From the NCBI RefSeq assembly GCF_027925525.1, contig NZ_BSDJ01000013.1, positions 1 through 64,000 of the forward strand: a stretch of 64,000 nucleotides of DNA. Reading direction: 5' to 3'. A model generated the notes under the pieces. It had not been told where the DNA came from. It saw nothing but the letters and a program-made list of their open reading frames with translations, and made no database searches. This document shows positions 26,665 to 34,054 of the stretch, piece after piece. Source of the stretch: Paenibacillus tyrphae. GTDB taxonomy: Bacteria; Bacillota; Bacilli; Paenibacillales; NBRC-103111. The position numbers were made by a program, and so were the translations under genes. Numbering within the stretch: position 1 is the stretch's first letter; each line of letters opens with the position of its first letter.

Positions 26665-27831
26665 ATGAAAAAAATTGTGAAGCATGATCAAGACGTCATC
26701 CGGCAGCACAACAAGCAGATGATCCTTGATATTATTAAGGAAAAACGGCCCATTTCGCGGGCGGAAATCACGAAGATTACCAAGCTCAGTCCGACCTCCG
26801 TCGGGCGTATTGTAGGCGAGCTGTGCGAGCAGGGGCTCGTGCGGGAAACGGAGCTTTCGTCCGGCGGCGTCGGGCGCAAGGCGATTATGCTCGATATCGA
26901 TCCGCAGGCCGTCTTTTCGATCGGCGTCGATATCGGCAAGAAGATCGTACGCTTCGGCGTGATGGAGTTCAGCGGCAAGCTGCTGTACGAGCTTCCGGTC
27001 GGGCATACCGCCATCGAAACGGAAGCCGACCGTACAATCGAACTTATTGCCGACACGATCAACCGGTTGGTGAAGGAGCAGGGGCTGGACCGCTCGAAGA
27101 TGATCGGCATCGGCATCGGTGTGCCCGGCGTTATCGACCACGAGCGTGGGGTTGTTCAGTATTCGTCGACGCTGGGCTGGAGAAACGTGCCGCTTGCCGC
27201 CCATATTAAGGAGCGGACGGGGATCGATACGGTGACCGACAACGACCTGAAGGTCAAAATATTGGCCGAATACTTGTGCGGCTCCGCCCGAGGCTCGAAG
27301 AAGACGGCGCTGATCGAGCTTGGCACCGGGGTCGGCTCCTCGCTTATCATCGACGGGGAGATTTTTCGCGGCGGCTCCAACAGCGCCGGAGAGCTCGGAC
27401 ATACGACGCTCGATCCGAACGGCAATTTATGCGAATGCGGCAAGCGGGGCTGCCTGCAGACGTACATCGACGAATCGGCGATTTTGCACGAGGCAAACCG
27501 GATCGTCGAGATCGGCGATATCGGACAGCTGTTCGAAGCGGCCCGCAGCGACGAGAGCTGGGCGAAGGAAATTATTTCGCGCACCTCGCTGTATATCGGC
27601 ATTGCGATTAACAATATCGTATGCATGTATAACCCCGACGCCGTCATTTTGAGCGGCAACATGGTGGAAAATTACAGCGATATCGTCCCTCTGATCGAGG
27701 AGCAGTGCGCACAGGTCGTGTGGGAGCCGTTCCGCGGTGGATTCAAGATCCTCGCTTCCGATCTGAAGGAGCGATCCATCGTCATCGGCGCGGCCTCGCT
27801 TGTGCTGAACAATTACGTAAATCAAAGCTGA
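26665..27831 (+). CDS. ROK-family transcriptional regulator
   Basis: 388 residues from MKKIVKHDQDVIRQHNKQM. The N-terminal helix-turn-helix includes ISRAEITKITKLSPTSVGRI. The ROK sugar-kinase-like domain has IGIGVPGVIDHERGVVQYS and the zinc site CECGKRGCLQTY near residue 258. NagC/XylR-type proteins with this layout bind a sugar and repress catabolic genes. No sugar operon is adjacent, so the target is unknown. A start 31 codons upstream lacks a ribosome site. Confidence 0.9.
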   Translation: MKKIVKHDQDVIRQHNKQMILDIIKEKRPISRAEITKITKLSPTSVGRIVGELCEQGLVRETELSSGGVGRKAIMLDIDPQAVFSIGVDIGKKIVRFGVMEFSGKLLYELPVGHTAIETEADRTIELIADTINRLVKEQGLDRSKMIGIGIGVPGVIDHERGVVQYSSTLGWRNVPLAAHIKERTGIDTVTDNDLKVKILAEYLCGSARGSKKTALIELGTGVGSSLIIDGEIFRGGSNSAGELGHTTLDPNGNLCECGKRGCLQTYIDESAILHEANRIVEIGDIGQLFEAARSDESWAKEIISRTSLYIGIAINNIVCMYNPDAVILSGNMVENYSDIVPLIEEQCAQVVWEPFRGGFKILASDLKERSIVIGAASLVLNNYVNQS

Positions 27832-27874
27832 GCGCCGCCTCCCGCAAAGGGAATTAATGAAGGCAAAATAACCC

Positions 27875-27903
27875 TTTACTTTCGAAGGCCGCAGACTTAT
27901 AAT
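27875..27903 (+). promoter_or_regulatory. Sigma-A promoter for the metal ATPase
   Basis: TTTACT (27875-27880), a 17-bp spacer and a perfect TATAAT (27898-27903). Transcription would start about 150 bp before the ATPase and read through the two Fur-like sites and the palindrome. Confidence 0.55.
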
Positions 27904-27911
27904 AACTTTAA
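27897..27911. promoter_or_regulatory. PerR-like box over the -10 element
   Basis: TTATAATAACTTTAA matches the PerR consensus TTATAATNATTATAA at 12 of 14 defined positions and covers the -10. B. subtilis pfeT (zosA) is repressed by PerR, so the position fits. The score alone is weak evidence. Confidence 0.45.
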
Positions 27912-27951
27912 AAAATTGCCCCGACACAAAAATGATGCACCAATACAAAAA

Positions 27952-27966
27952 TGAAAATCATTCTCA
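27952..27966. promoter_or_regulatory. Fur-like box 1
   Basis: TGAAAATCATTCTCA matches TGATAATNATTATCA at 12 of 14 defined positions. It lies 92 bp before the P-type ATPase start. Confidence 0.5.
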
Positions 27967-27970
27967 CTTC

Positions 27971-27999
27971 CATGCTGTTCCCTATTAGGGAACAGCATG
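27971..27999. repeat. 29-bp palindrome in the metal-ATPase leader
   Basis: CATGCTGTTCCCTA (27971-27984) is exactly complementary to TAGGGAACAGCATG (27986-27999), with one central T. It lies between the two Fur-like boxes. In RNA it gives a strong hairpin, but the nearest T-run begins six bases later and is short. An operator, attenuator or terminator of the ROK transcript are all possible. Confidence 0.65.
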
Positions 28000-28022
28000 A
28001 GTCATTTTTAGGGGAATAAAAA

Positions 28023-28037
28023 CGATAGTCATTCTCA
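28023..28037. promoter_or_regulatory. Fur-like box 2
   Basis: CGATAGTCATTCTCA matches the Fur consensus at 11 of 14 defined positions. It ends 21 bp before the ATPase ATG. It shares ATTCTCA with box 1. Confidence 0.4.
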
Positions 28038-28058
28038 ATGAAAAAGGAGTTGCTGAAC

Positions 28059-29990
28059 ATGGTCCACTCGGCAGATGCTGCTCAACCTATCGACAAACCG
28101 GAAGTAAAGATGAAGAAAGGCACGATCGCTTCCATGCTGTCGCGTTACGGCGAAGCGATTGCCGCTTTGGCAAGCGGCGTCTTGATTGCGGCCGCCTGGG
28201 TCGCAGGGCACTCGTCCCCGTCCTTCTCGATATGGCTTTACTGCTTCGCTTTTCTGATCGGAGGATTCGTCAAGGCCAAGGAAGGATGGCTCACGCTTGT
28301 CCGCGAAAAGGATCTGGATGTCAACCTGCTCATGATCGTCGCGGCCATCGGCGCAGCCAGCATCGGTTACTGGACGGAAGGCGCCGTATTGATCTTTATT
28401 TTCTCGCTCAGCGGCGCCTTGGAGACGTTCACGATGGAGAAGAGCTCCAGAGACATTTCATCCTTAATGGATTTAAAGCCGGAGACGGCCATCGTGTGGG
28501 AAGAAGGGGCGGAAAAGCGGGTTCCCGTCGAACAGCTGCGGATTGGCGATCTGGTGCTGGTCAAACCGGGCGAGCGCCTGCCCGCCGACGGGATCATCCA
28601 GGAAGGAAGCTCGGCCGTCAACCAGGCTTCGATTACCGGTGAAAGCATTCCGGTGGATAAAGCGGCGGGGGACGAAGTGTTCGCCGGCACCCTGAACGGT
28701 CAGGGCGCATTGTTCGTGCAAGTGACGAAATCCAGCGAGTCGACGCTTTTCTCGAAGATCATCCGCCTCGTTCAAGAAGCGCAAAGCGAAATGCCGAAAT
28801 CCCAGCGGTTTATCGAACGCTTCGAACGCATTTATGCCAGAGCCATCATTTTGGTAACGCTGCTTCTCATCGCGCTCCCGCCGTTGTTGTTCGGCTGGAG
28901 CTGGAACGATACGCTTTACCGGGCGATGGTGTTTTTGGTCGTAGCCTCGCCGTGCGCGCTGGTGGCCTCCATCATGCCGGCGATGCTCTCCGCCATATCC
29001 AACAGCGCAAGGAAAGGGCTGCTCTTTAAAGGTGGCGCCCACTTGGAGCGCGTATCGCACATCCGTGCCATTGCGTTCGACAAAACCGGCACCTTGACGT
29101 ACGGAAAACCGTCAGTGACGGATTTTCTCACTTACCAAGCTTGGAGCGAAGAGGAGCTGCTGCGGATCGCGGCTTCCATCGAAAGCTTGTCCACGCATCC
29201 GATCGCCAAAGCCATTGTAGACAAGGCCGGAGAATTGTCGTTGGAGCTGGAGCGGCCTTCCGATTTTCAGGCGCTGGCCGGATGGGGCGTTCAAGCCGGA
29301 TTGGCGGGGGAATTCTGGAAAATTGGGAAGCCCGGCTTCTTCGAAGAAGCCGGGATTGACGAGAAGGTTCTCTCCGATGTCCGCAAGCTTGAGCAGGAAG
29401 GCAAAACCGTCGTTTTGATTCAAAACGCCGCCGGCATTGCCGGAATGATCGCTCTTCAGGACGCGATCAGACCGCAAACCAGGGAGACGATCGCCAAACT
29501 GAAGGAGTTGGGCGTGCAAGTCGTCATGCTGACGGGAGATCAACGGCTGACAGCCGAGGCGATAGCCAAAGAGGCCGGGATCGATCAGGTGTATGCCGGG
29601 CTGCTTCCGGAAGACAAGTTGAACATCGTCAAAACCTTGAAGGAGAAGTACACGCACGTCGCTATGGTGGGAGACGGGATCAACGACGCTCCGGCCTTGG
29701 CCGCGGCATCCGTCGGCATTGCGATGGGGGCGGCGGGCAGCGATGCGGCGTTGGAAACGGCCGATTTGGTGCTGATGAACGACGATTTGGACAAAATCAA
29801 GGAAGCGATTGTGTTGGGAAGACGCACGACGCGGATCATCAAGCAGAACATCGCTTTTGCCGTTACGGTAATCGCCTTCCTGATCGCCGCGAATTTTTTC
29901 AAAGGAATTCCGCTGCCGCTCGGGGTCGTAGGCCATGAAGGAAGCACGATTCTGGTCATTTTGAACGGACTCCGGCTGCTTCGCTCCTAA
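28059..29990 (+). CDS. P1B-4 type metal-efflux ATPase (PfeT/ZosA/CoaT-like)
   Basis: 643 residues from the ATG behind AAAAAGGAG; the in-frame ATG at 28038 has no ribosome site. Motifs in order: ITGESIPVDK, transmembrane VVASPCALVASIMPA (SPC, not CPC), DKTGTLTYG, HPIAKAIVDKA, GDGINDAPALAAA and C-terminal GHEGSTILVILNGLRLL. SPC together with HEGS marks the P1B-4 group, which exports Fe(II), Co(II) or related metals. No N-terminal heavy-metal-binding domain is present. The PerR- and Fur-like sites upstream favour iron. Confidence 0.92.
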   Translation: MVHSADAAQPIDKPEVKMKKGTIASMLSRYGEAIAALASGVLIAAAWVAGHSSPSFSIWLYCFAFLIGGFVKAKEGWLTLVREKDLDVNLLMIVAAIGAASIGYWTEGAVLIFIFSLSGALETFTMEKSSRDISSLMDLKPETAIVWEEGAEKRVPVEQLRIGDLVLVKPGERLPADGIIQEGSSAVNQASITGESIPVDKAAGDEVFAGTLNGQGALFVQVTKSSESTLFSKIIRLVQEAQSEMPKSQRFIERFERIYARAIILVTLLLIALPPLLFGWSWNDTLYRAMVFLVVASPCALVASIMPAMLSAISNSARKGLLFKGGAHLERVSHIRAIAFDKTGTLTYGKPSVTDFLTYQAWSEEELLRIAASIESLSTHPIAKAIVDKAGELSLELERPSDFQALAGWGVQAGLAGEFWKIGKPGFFEEAGIDEKVLSDVRKLEQEGKTVVLIQNAAGIAGMIALQDAIRPQTRETIAKLKELGVQVVMLTGDQRLTAEAIAKEAGIDQVYAGLLPEDKLNIVKTLKEKYTHVAMVGDGINDAPALAAASVGIAMGAAGSDAALETADLVLMNDDLDKIKEAIVLGRRTTRIIKQNIAFAVTVIAFLIAANFFKGIPLPLGVVGHEGSTILVILNGLRLLRS

Positions 29991-30032
29991 GCGAATGCAT
30001 ATTATACCGTTCCGGCTGCGGCCGGATTCGTC

Positions 30033-30059
30033 GCCCCCGCGAAAGACGGGGGCTTTTTT
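30033..30059 (+). terminator. Rho-independent terminator
   Basis: GCCCCCG and CGGGGGC form a stem with the loop CGAAAGA and are followed by TTTTTT. It closes the metal-ATPase transcript. Confidence 0.9.
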
Positions 30060-30110
30060 CTTGCGTTCCGAGGGAATTCCAGCTGTCTTTCCGGCGGTCA
30101 TAAAAAACCA

Positions 30111-30138
30111 TTGTAATTTCGTAAAAATACGCTACAAT
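30111..30138 (+). promoter_or_regulatory. Sigma-A promoter overlapped by a Fur box
   Basis: TTGTAA (30111-30116), a 16-bp spacer and TACAAT (30133-30138). The Fur box starts at the next base, so bound Fur would cover the start of transcription. Confidence 0.65.
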
Positions 30139-30157
30139 AATGATAATGATTATCATT
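30139..30157. promoter_or_regulatory. Fur box
   Basis: AATGATAATGATTATCATT is a perfect 19-bp palindrome whose core TGATAATGATTATCA matches the Fur consensus at every defined position. It directly precedes a 58-codon gene. Confidence 0.88.
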
Positions 30158-30188
30158 TTTACACAGGGAAGACAAGGGAGAGAAAAGG

Positions 30189-30365
30189 ATGGATCTGTTA
30201 CTTCCGATTACTACGGTCGCATTGGTTATCTTGGGAAGCGTCTGCTTGTTCATATCTATTGATAACGACCGGCGCGTTCGCGAATTCAACTCGAAAAGCC
30301 TCTCCTCACAGCGGGCGCGGGAATCGGACGATTCTTCCAAACGCAGCACCGAGAGCTTCGCTTAA
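30189..30365 (+). CDS. 58-residue membrane peptide under a Fur box
   Basis: 58 codons starting MDLLLPITTVALVILGSVCL, behind AAGGGAGAGAAAAGG. One N-terminal membrane helix (about 3-24) is followed by a polar tail of about 34 residues rich in Arg, Ser, Asp and Glu (IDNDRRVREF to KRSTESFA). It has its own promoter, a perfect Fur box and its own terminator, so it is a complete iron-repressed unit. It does not look like FbpA, FbpB or FbpC. Its position after an iron-type ATPase suggests a role in metal homeostasis, but its function is unknown. Confidence 0.75.
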   Translation: MDLLLPITTVALVILGSVCLFISIDNDRRVREFNSKSLSSQRARESDDSSKRSTESFA

Positions 30366-30408
30366 ATCGGCCAGAAACTGCTGACCATAGAACAACAATA
30401 AATTGCCT

Positions 30409-30433
30409 GCCACCGGGAAACCGGTGGCTTTTT
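30409..30433 (+). terminator. Rho-independent terminator
   Basis: GCCACCGG-GAAA-CCGGTGGC with a GAAA tetraloop, then TTTTT. It ends the 58-codon gene. Confidence 0.9.
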
Positions 30434-30497
30434 GCGTTGGTCCCGGAGCCAAGTAAGCGATTCGCTCCGGGAGTTTTGCGGATTTGTATAATTTTTC

Positions 30498-30525
30498 TAA
30501 AGTTAAGGGCGGTTCCCAACGATAA
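30498..30525 (+). promoter_or_regulatory. Possible sigma-D (flagellar) promoter
   Basis: TAAA (30498-30501), 16 bp, AACGATAA (30518-30525), compared with the Bacillus sigma-D pattern TAAA-N15-GCCGATAT. It lies about 85 bp before a chemoreceptor gene, the class normally read by sigma-D. Confidence 0.45.
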
Positions 30526-30608
30526 TATTACTAAGCGACAGCGCTGCTCCGCACGGTAGGCTCGGCGGACCAGAGCAGTATAGTTCAACGGATGAAGGAG
30601 TGCATGCT

Positions 30609-32351
30609 ATGAAAAATCGCAGTTTAGTCGTGAAAGCCGGGTGGGTGCTGGTCGTCCTGCTGATCATCATGTCGGCCGCATTTACCTCGATGTCGTATCT
30701 TCGGGAAAGAACCATGTATTTCGAATCGTTATTGTATATTGAAGAGGCGATGGACGCTCAACTGGAGCTGCAGAGCGCAGATATCCAGGCGGCCGGACAA
30801 AAGATGTCGCTCGGCTACGACAAGTATATGGCCGACCCGGCGAACGTTCGTATTCAGGCGCAGCTGGAGAAAATGCTCACAAGCAGTGTCGTTACCAACA
30901 GCTACTTGATGTCACCCGAGATGACGACGAAGGACAATAAGCACTATGCGAAGATGATGCAGGCCAATCGGACCTTGAACGAACACGGAGCGAAGGTTTT
31001 GGAGGATTACGAGCTGTCGGCTTCATTTCAGCGAGCGTATGAGGATGCGTTGAAGAAGGGGACAGGCATGACCGACGTGTATACGGATGCCTCGGGCACG
31101 TGGATTTCCATTCTGAGCTCCATTCGGACGGATAAGGGCGAGACGGTCGCCGTGTTCGGCCTCGACTTCGACTACGGCCTGATTCAATCGGATTTAAACC
31201 ACGCGCTGCTGCTCAATATTTTGATCGGCCTTGCCATTGGCGGTTTGTTTATCGGGCTGATGATTTGGCTGCTGATTCGAACGGTCCGTCCGCTCAAACG
31301 GATGGCGGAGGTGTCGAAGCTTGCCGCCGAAGGGGATTTGTCCGTTTCCGTGCCGGTGAACGGACGCGACGAGATCGGACTTGTCTCCGAGCATTTCAAC
31401 CATATGGTCGAAAGTATCCGCAAGCTGGTGGGCAGTATTAAAACCCATTCCGACGAAGTGGCGGAATCGTCCGATCTGCTGACCGTCAGCGCGAAGCAAA
31501 CGGCCGAGGCGACCGGCGAAGCGGCCCGCGCGGTCGAAGAGGTTGCCGCCGGTGCGGAAAATCAGCTGCAGAGCGCCGAGGAATGCAAGCGGGCGATGGT
31601 GGAGATGGCTACAGGCATCGAACGGATTGCCGAATCGGCGGGCGTCGTTGCCGATCTGTCCGCCCAGACGTCGCGGGATGCGGCGCAGGGCAACGAGGTC
31701 GTGCAGCAGATGGTCGCGCAGATGAACCGCATTGAGTCGGTCATGACCGAGACTGGCGGCGTCATCCACGAACTGCGGACCCGCTCGGAGGAAGTCGGCG
31801 AGGTTATGACGCTGATTGCCGATATCGCGAATCAGACGAACCTGCTGGCGCTCAATGCGTCCATCGAAGCGGCCCGGGCGGGAGAGCACGGCAAAGGGTT
31901 CGCGGTGGTCGCCGTCGAGGTGAGGAAGCTCGCGGAGAAGTCCAAGGAATCGTCTGAGCATATTGCCGCTCTGTTGCGGGAGATCGAAGCCAACACGAAG
32001 CGGGCGGTCGCCTCGATGGAAACGGGCGTGAACGAAACGTCCAAAGGAACGGCGGCCGCGGGGCAAGCCGGCGAAGTGTTCGAACGCATCCTGCATGCTA
32101 TTCAGCAGGTGGCCGGTCAAGTGCAGGAGGTGTCAGCGGCTTCCGAGGAAATGTCGGCAGGCACCGAAGAAGTCGCTGCTTCCCTGGAAGAGCTCGCCCG
32201 CATCGCCCAAGAGGCCGCGGACAATACGCAGAATGTGGCGGCATCCTCGGAGGAACAACTGGCGGCCATGGAGGAGATTTCCAGTGCTTCGGGCCATTTG
32301 AAGGAAATGTCCGTTCTGCTTCAGCGGCAGGTGAATGCCTTCAAGCTTTGA
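30609..32351 (+). CDS. Methyl-accepting chemotaxis protein
   Basis: 580 residues from [12 protein letters not shown], behind AAGGAG. A membrane helix at about 8-28, an extracytoplasmic sensor of about 165 residues, a second helix near 198-222, a HAMP domain ([20 protein letters not shown]) and a long coiled-coil signalling domain follow in order. The signalling hairpin tip ([20 protein letters not shown]) is intact. The sensor has a short PAS/Cache-like end ([13 protein letters not shown]). The ligand is unknown. No other chemotaxis gene is nearby. Confidence 0.95.
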   Translation: MKNRSLVVKAGWVLVVLLIIMSAAFTSMSYLRERTMYFESLLYIEEAMDAQLELQSADIQAAGQKMSLGYDKYMADPANVRIQAQLEKMLTSSVVTNSYLMSPEMTTKDNKHYAKMMQANRTLNEHGAKVLEDYELSASFQRAYEDALKKGTGMTDVYTDASGTWISILSSIRTDKGETVAVFGLDFDYGLIQSDLNHALLLNILIGLAIGGLFIGLMIWLLIRTVRPLKRMAEVSKLAAEGDLSVSVPVNGRDEIGLVSEHFNHMVESIRKLVGSIKTHSDEVAESSDLLTVSAKQTAEATGEAARAVEEVAAGAENQLQSAEECKRAMVEMATGIERIAESAGVVADLSAQTSRDAAQGNEVVQQMVAQMNRIESVMTETGGVIHELRTRSEEVGEVMTLIADIANQTNLLALNASIEAARAGEHGKGFAVVAVEVRKLAEKSKESSEHIAALLREIEANTKRAVASMETGVNETSKGTAAAGQAGEVFERILHAIQQVAGQVQEVSAASEEMSAGTEEVAASLEELARIAQEAADNTQNVAASSEEQLAAMEEISSASGHLKEMSVLLQRQVNAFKL

Positions 32352-32364
32352 TATACTTCTAAAG

Positions 32365-32412
32365 CCCCTTTCCCCCGAATAAGCTGTAGTATGGAGATTC
32401 GGGAACGGGGGG
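32365..32412 (+). other. Hairpin covering a ribosome-binding site
   Basis: CCCC (32365-32368) pairs with GGGG (32407-32410), and CCCGAAT (32374-32380) pairs with ATTCGGG (32397-32403). The 3' side overlaps the GGGGGGAGG ribosome site of the next gene, so the fold could limit its translation. Confidence 0.4.
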
Positions 32413-32422
32413 AGGAACAAAA

Positions 32423-32656
32423 ATGAAGCGAATCACGGCACGGCGGATCGGATGGGTCATCTTCGGCTGCATGCTGGTCTCCGCCGCCGTGCTGCTGTAT
32501 CTGCAAATTATAGGTGAGCTGATGCTTGGCATCGCGCTCGTGGGCATAACGTTTGCGCTATCTATGGGCCTGTTGTGGATGTCCGAGCTTGAGGACGAGG
32601 CGGCCGAACGGGAGAAGAAAAAAGGCCGAATAAGCCGGTTTGAGCGGTCGAGGTAA
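32423..32656 (+). CDS. Small membrane protein
   Basis: 77 residues with two membrane helices (about 9-29 and 34-54) and a charged C-terminal tail (EDEAAEREKKKGRISRFERS). The ribosome site is GGGGGGAGG. No family was recognised. It lies 71 bp after the chemoreceptor gene and before the eut promoter, and is probably an independent housekeeping-type gene. Confidence 0.7.
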   Translation: MKRITARRIGWVIFGCMLVSAAVLLYLQIIGELMLGIALVGITFALSMGLLWMSELEDEAAEREKKKGRISRFERSR

Positions 32657-32687
32657 AAATTGAGATGGCCCACTTCGATGACAGCGC

Positions 32688-32716
32688 TTGCAATATCGAG
32701 TGATTTGTTTTACAAT
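32688..32716 (+). promoter_or_regulatory. Promoter of the eut operon
   Basis: TTGCAA (32688-32693), a 17-bp spacer and TACAAT (32711-32716). The predicted start near 32723 leaves a leader of about 125 nt that holds the ANTAR hairpin and terminator. Confidence 0.7.
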
Positions 32717-32748
32717 TCAATCATGAACACCAATAAAAAAATAGCATG

Positions 32749-32764
32749 AAGGCAACGGTGCCTT
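32749..32764 (+). promoter_or_regulatory. ANTAR (EutV) target hairpin
   Basis: AAGGC-AACGGT-GCCTT: a 5-bp stem closing a six-base loop with A at position 1 and G at position 4, the known recognition pattern of ANTAR proteins such as EutV. Its 3' half (GGTGCC) is also the 5' half of the terminator stem, so the two folds exclude each other. The partner hairpin of the usual pair was not found with confidence. AACGCG at 32775-32780 fits the loop rule but has a weak stem. Confidence 0.75.
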
Positions 32765-32812
32765 TGGATCGGAGAACGCGTTCGCGCATTCTTCGCTCCG
32801 GGGCGCCTTTTT
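32757..32812 (+). terminator. Regulated leader terminator of the eut operon
   Basis: GGTGCC (32757-32762) pairs with GGCGCC (32802-32807), CGGAG (32770-32774) pairs with CTCCG (32796-32800), and TTTTT follows. It lies between the promoter and eutL and overlaps the ANTAR hairpin. This is the arrangement by which EutV relieves termination when ethanolamine is present. Confidence 0.75.
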
Positions 32813-32848
32813 GTCGTCTTTTGAATGTATGCAGCGGAGGTGAACCAA

Positions 32849-33493
32849 GTGAAGCAGCCGATTCGAGCCGTGCCGCTGGCCGTCCGTATCATTCCGAATG
32901 TGGACCCGGAGCTGGCCCGGAAGTTGGAACTGAAGCCGGAGATCCGGAGTTTGGGGATGTTAACGTCGAGTATCGACGACGTCGGCTATACGGCGCTGGA
33001 CGAGGCGACCAAGAAGGCGGCGGTGGAAGTGGTATATGCCCGTTCCTTTTACGCGGGGTCGGCGCATGCCTCGGGCCCGCTGTCAGGGGAATTTATCGGG
33101 ATGCTGGGCGGCCGGACGCCGGCTGAGGTGAAGAGCGGGTTGGATGCGGCAATCGCTTTGATGGAGAACGGCGCGTGCTTTTATTCCCTGAACAGCGAGG
33201 GCACGCATGCGTATTATGCTCACGTCATTTCGAGAACGGGTTCTTACTTGTCCCAGGTGGCGGGCATCGCCGAAGGTGAGCCGCTCGCGTATTTAATCGC
33301 GCCGCCGCTCGAAGCGGTGTACGGCTTGGATGCCGCATTGAAGGCGGCGGACGTCAGGCTGTGCCAATTTTACGGCCCGCCGACGGAGACGAACTTCGGC
33401 GGCGGCTTGCTGACGGGCAGCCAGTCCGCATGTACCGCGGCGGCGAGCGCTTTTGCCGATGCGGTTCTCAGCGTCGCGCGGGACCCGAAATAA
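32849..33493 (+). CDS. eutL: Microcompartment shell protein EutL (tandem BMC)
   Basis: 214 residues from the GTG at 32849, which has GGAGGTG six bases upstream. It aligns along its length with enterobacterial EutL: EIRSLGMLTSSIDDVGYTAL, EATKKAAVEVVYARSFYAGS, VISRTGSYLSQVAGI and AYLIAPPLEAVYGLDAALK. EutL is a trimer of two fused circularly permuted BMC domains with a gated central pore. It is the first gene of the eut operon, directly behind the ANTAR-controlled terminator. Confidence 0.95.
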   Translation: MKQPIRAVPLAVRIIPNVDPELARKLELKPEIRSLGMLTSSIDDVGYTALDEATKKAAVEVVYARSFYAGSAHASGPLSGEFIGMLGGRTPAEVKSGLDAAIALMENGACFYSLNSEGTHAYYAHVISRTGSYLSQVAGIAEGEPLAYLIAPPLEAVYGLDAALKAADVRLCQFYGPPTETNFGGGLLTGSQSACTAAASAFADAVLSVARDPK

Positions 33494-33514
33494 TCTGGTT
33501 AACGAAAGCGGGTA

Positions 33515-34036
33515 ATGGAGATGACACAGTCAATGACAGCTCTGGGACTTATCGAGACGATCGGCGTACCCGCCTTGATCGCTGCGGCCGATGCGGCGGC
33601 GAAGACGGCGGACGTCCGGGTTATGACGTTTGAAAAAGCGGATGCAGGACTCATTACCGTATATATCGTAGGAGATGTCGCCTCCGTTCGAGCGGCGGTT
33701 GAGGCAGGCGGAGAGGAAGCCCGCAGGGTAGGCAAGCTGGTCGGAACGCATGTGATTCCGCGGCCGGATCTTTCCGTTTCGGCGATGCTGGAGAGCATAT
33801 GGCGGAAGAACGCCCCGGCGGAGCCGAAACCGGCTGCCGACGAGCCGGCAGCGGACGAAGCGGCGGAGCTTTCCGGGACGGAAGGCGGGGAATCCGCCGA
33901 GGCGCTGGCCAAGCTTTCGCTGCAGCAGTTGCGCGAGCTGGCCCGTACCACCCCCGGATTCCCACTGAACGCTTCCGGTATCAACACGGCGGCGAAGGCC
34001 GAGTTGATCCGGTTGCTTACGGAGAAGAAGGACTGA
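33515..34036 (+). CDS. EutK-like BMC shell protein with SAP/Rho_N-like C-terminal domain
   Basis: 173 residues. The N-terminal part (about 5-95) is a single BMC domain (TALGLIETIGVPALIAAADA; VGTHVIPRPDLSVSAML). An acidic, Ala/Pro-rich linker of about 35 residues follows. The last 40 residues (LAKLSLQQLRELARTTPGFP to TAAKAELIRLLTEKK) resemble SAP or Rho N-terminal helical motifs. Enterobacterial EutK also joins a BMC domain to a small helical domain, of helix-turn-helix type. It lies between eutL and eutE. Nucleic-acid binding is only a possibility. Confidence 0.85.
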   Translation: MEMTQSMTALGLIETIGVPALIAAADAAAKTADVRVMTFEKADAGLITVYIVGDVASVRAAVEAGGEEARRVGKLVGTHVIPRPDLSVSAMLESIWRKNAPAEPKPAADEPAADEAAELSGTEGGESAEALAKLSLQQLRELARTTPGFPLNASGINTAAKAELIRLLTEKKD

Positions 34037-34054
34037 AGGGAGTGAGAACCCGAT

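Noticed and set aside
30286..30588. Minus-strand frame of 100 codons opposite the 58-codon gene
   Set aside because: It crosses the terminator at 30409-30433 and the chemoreceptor promoter region and has no domain or ribosome site.
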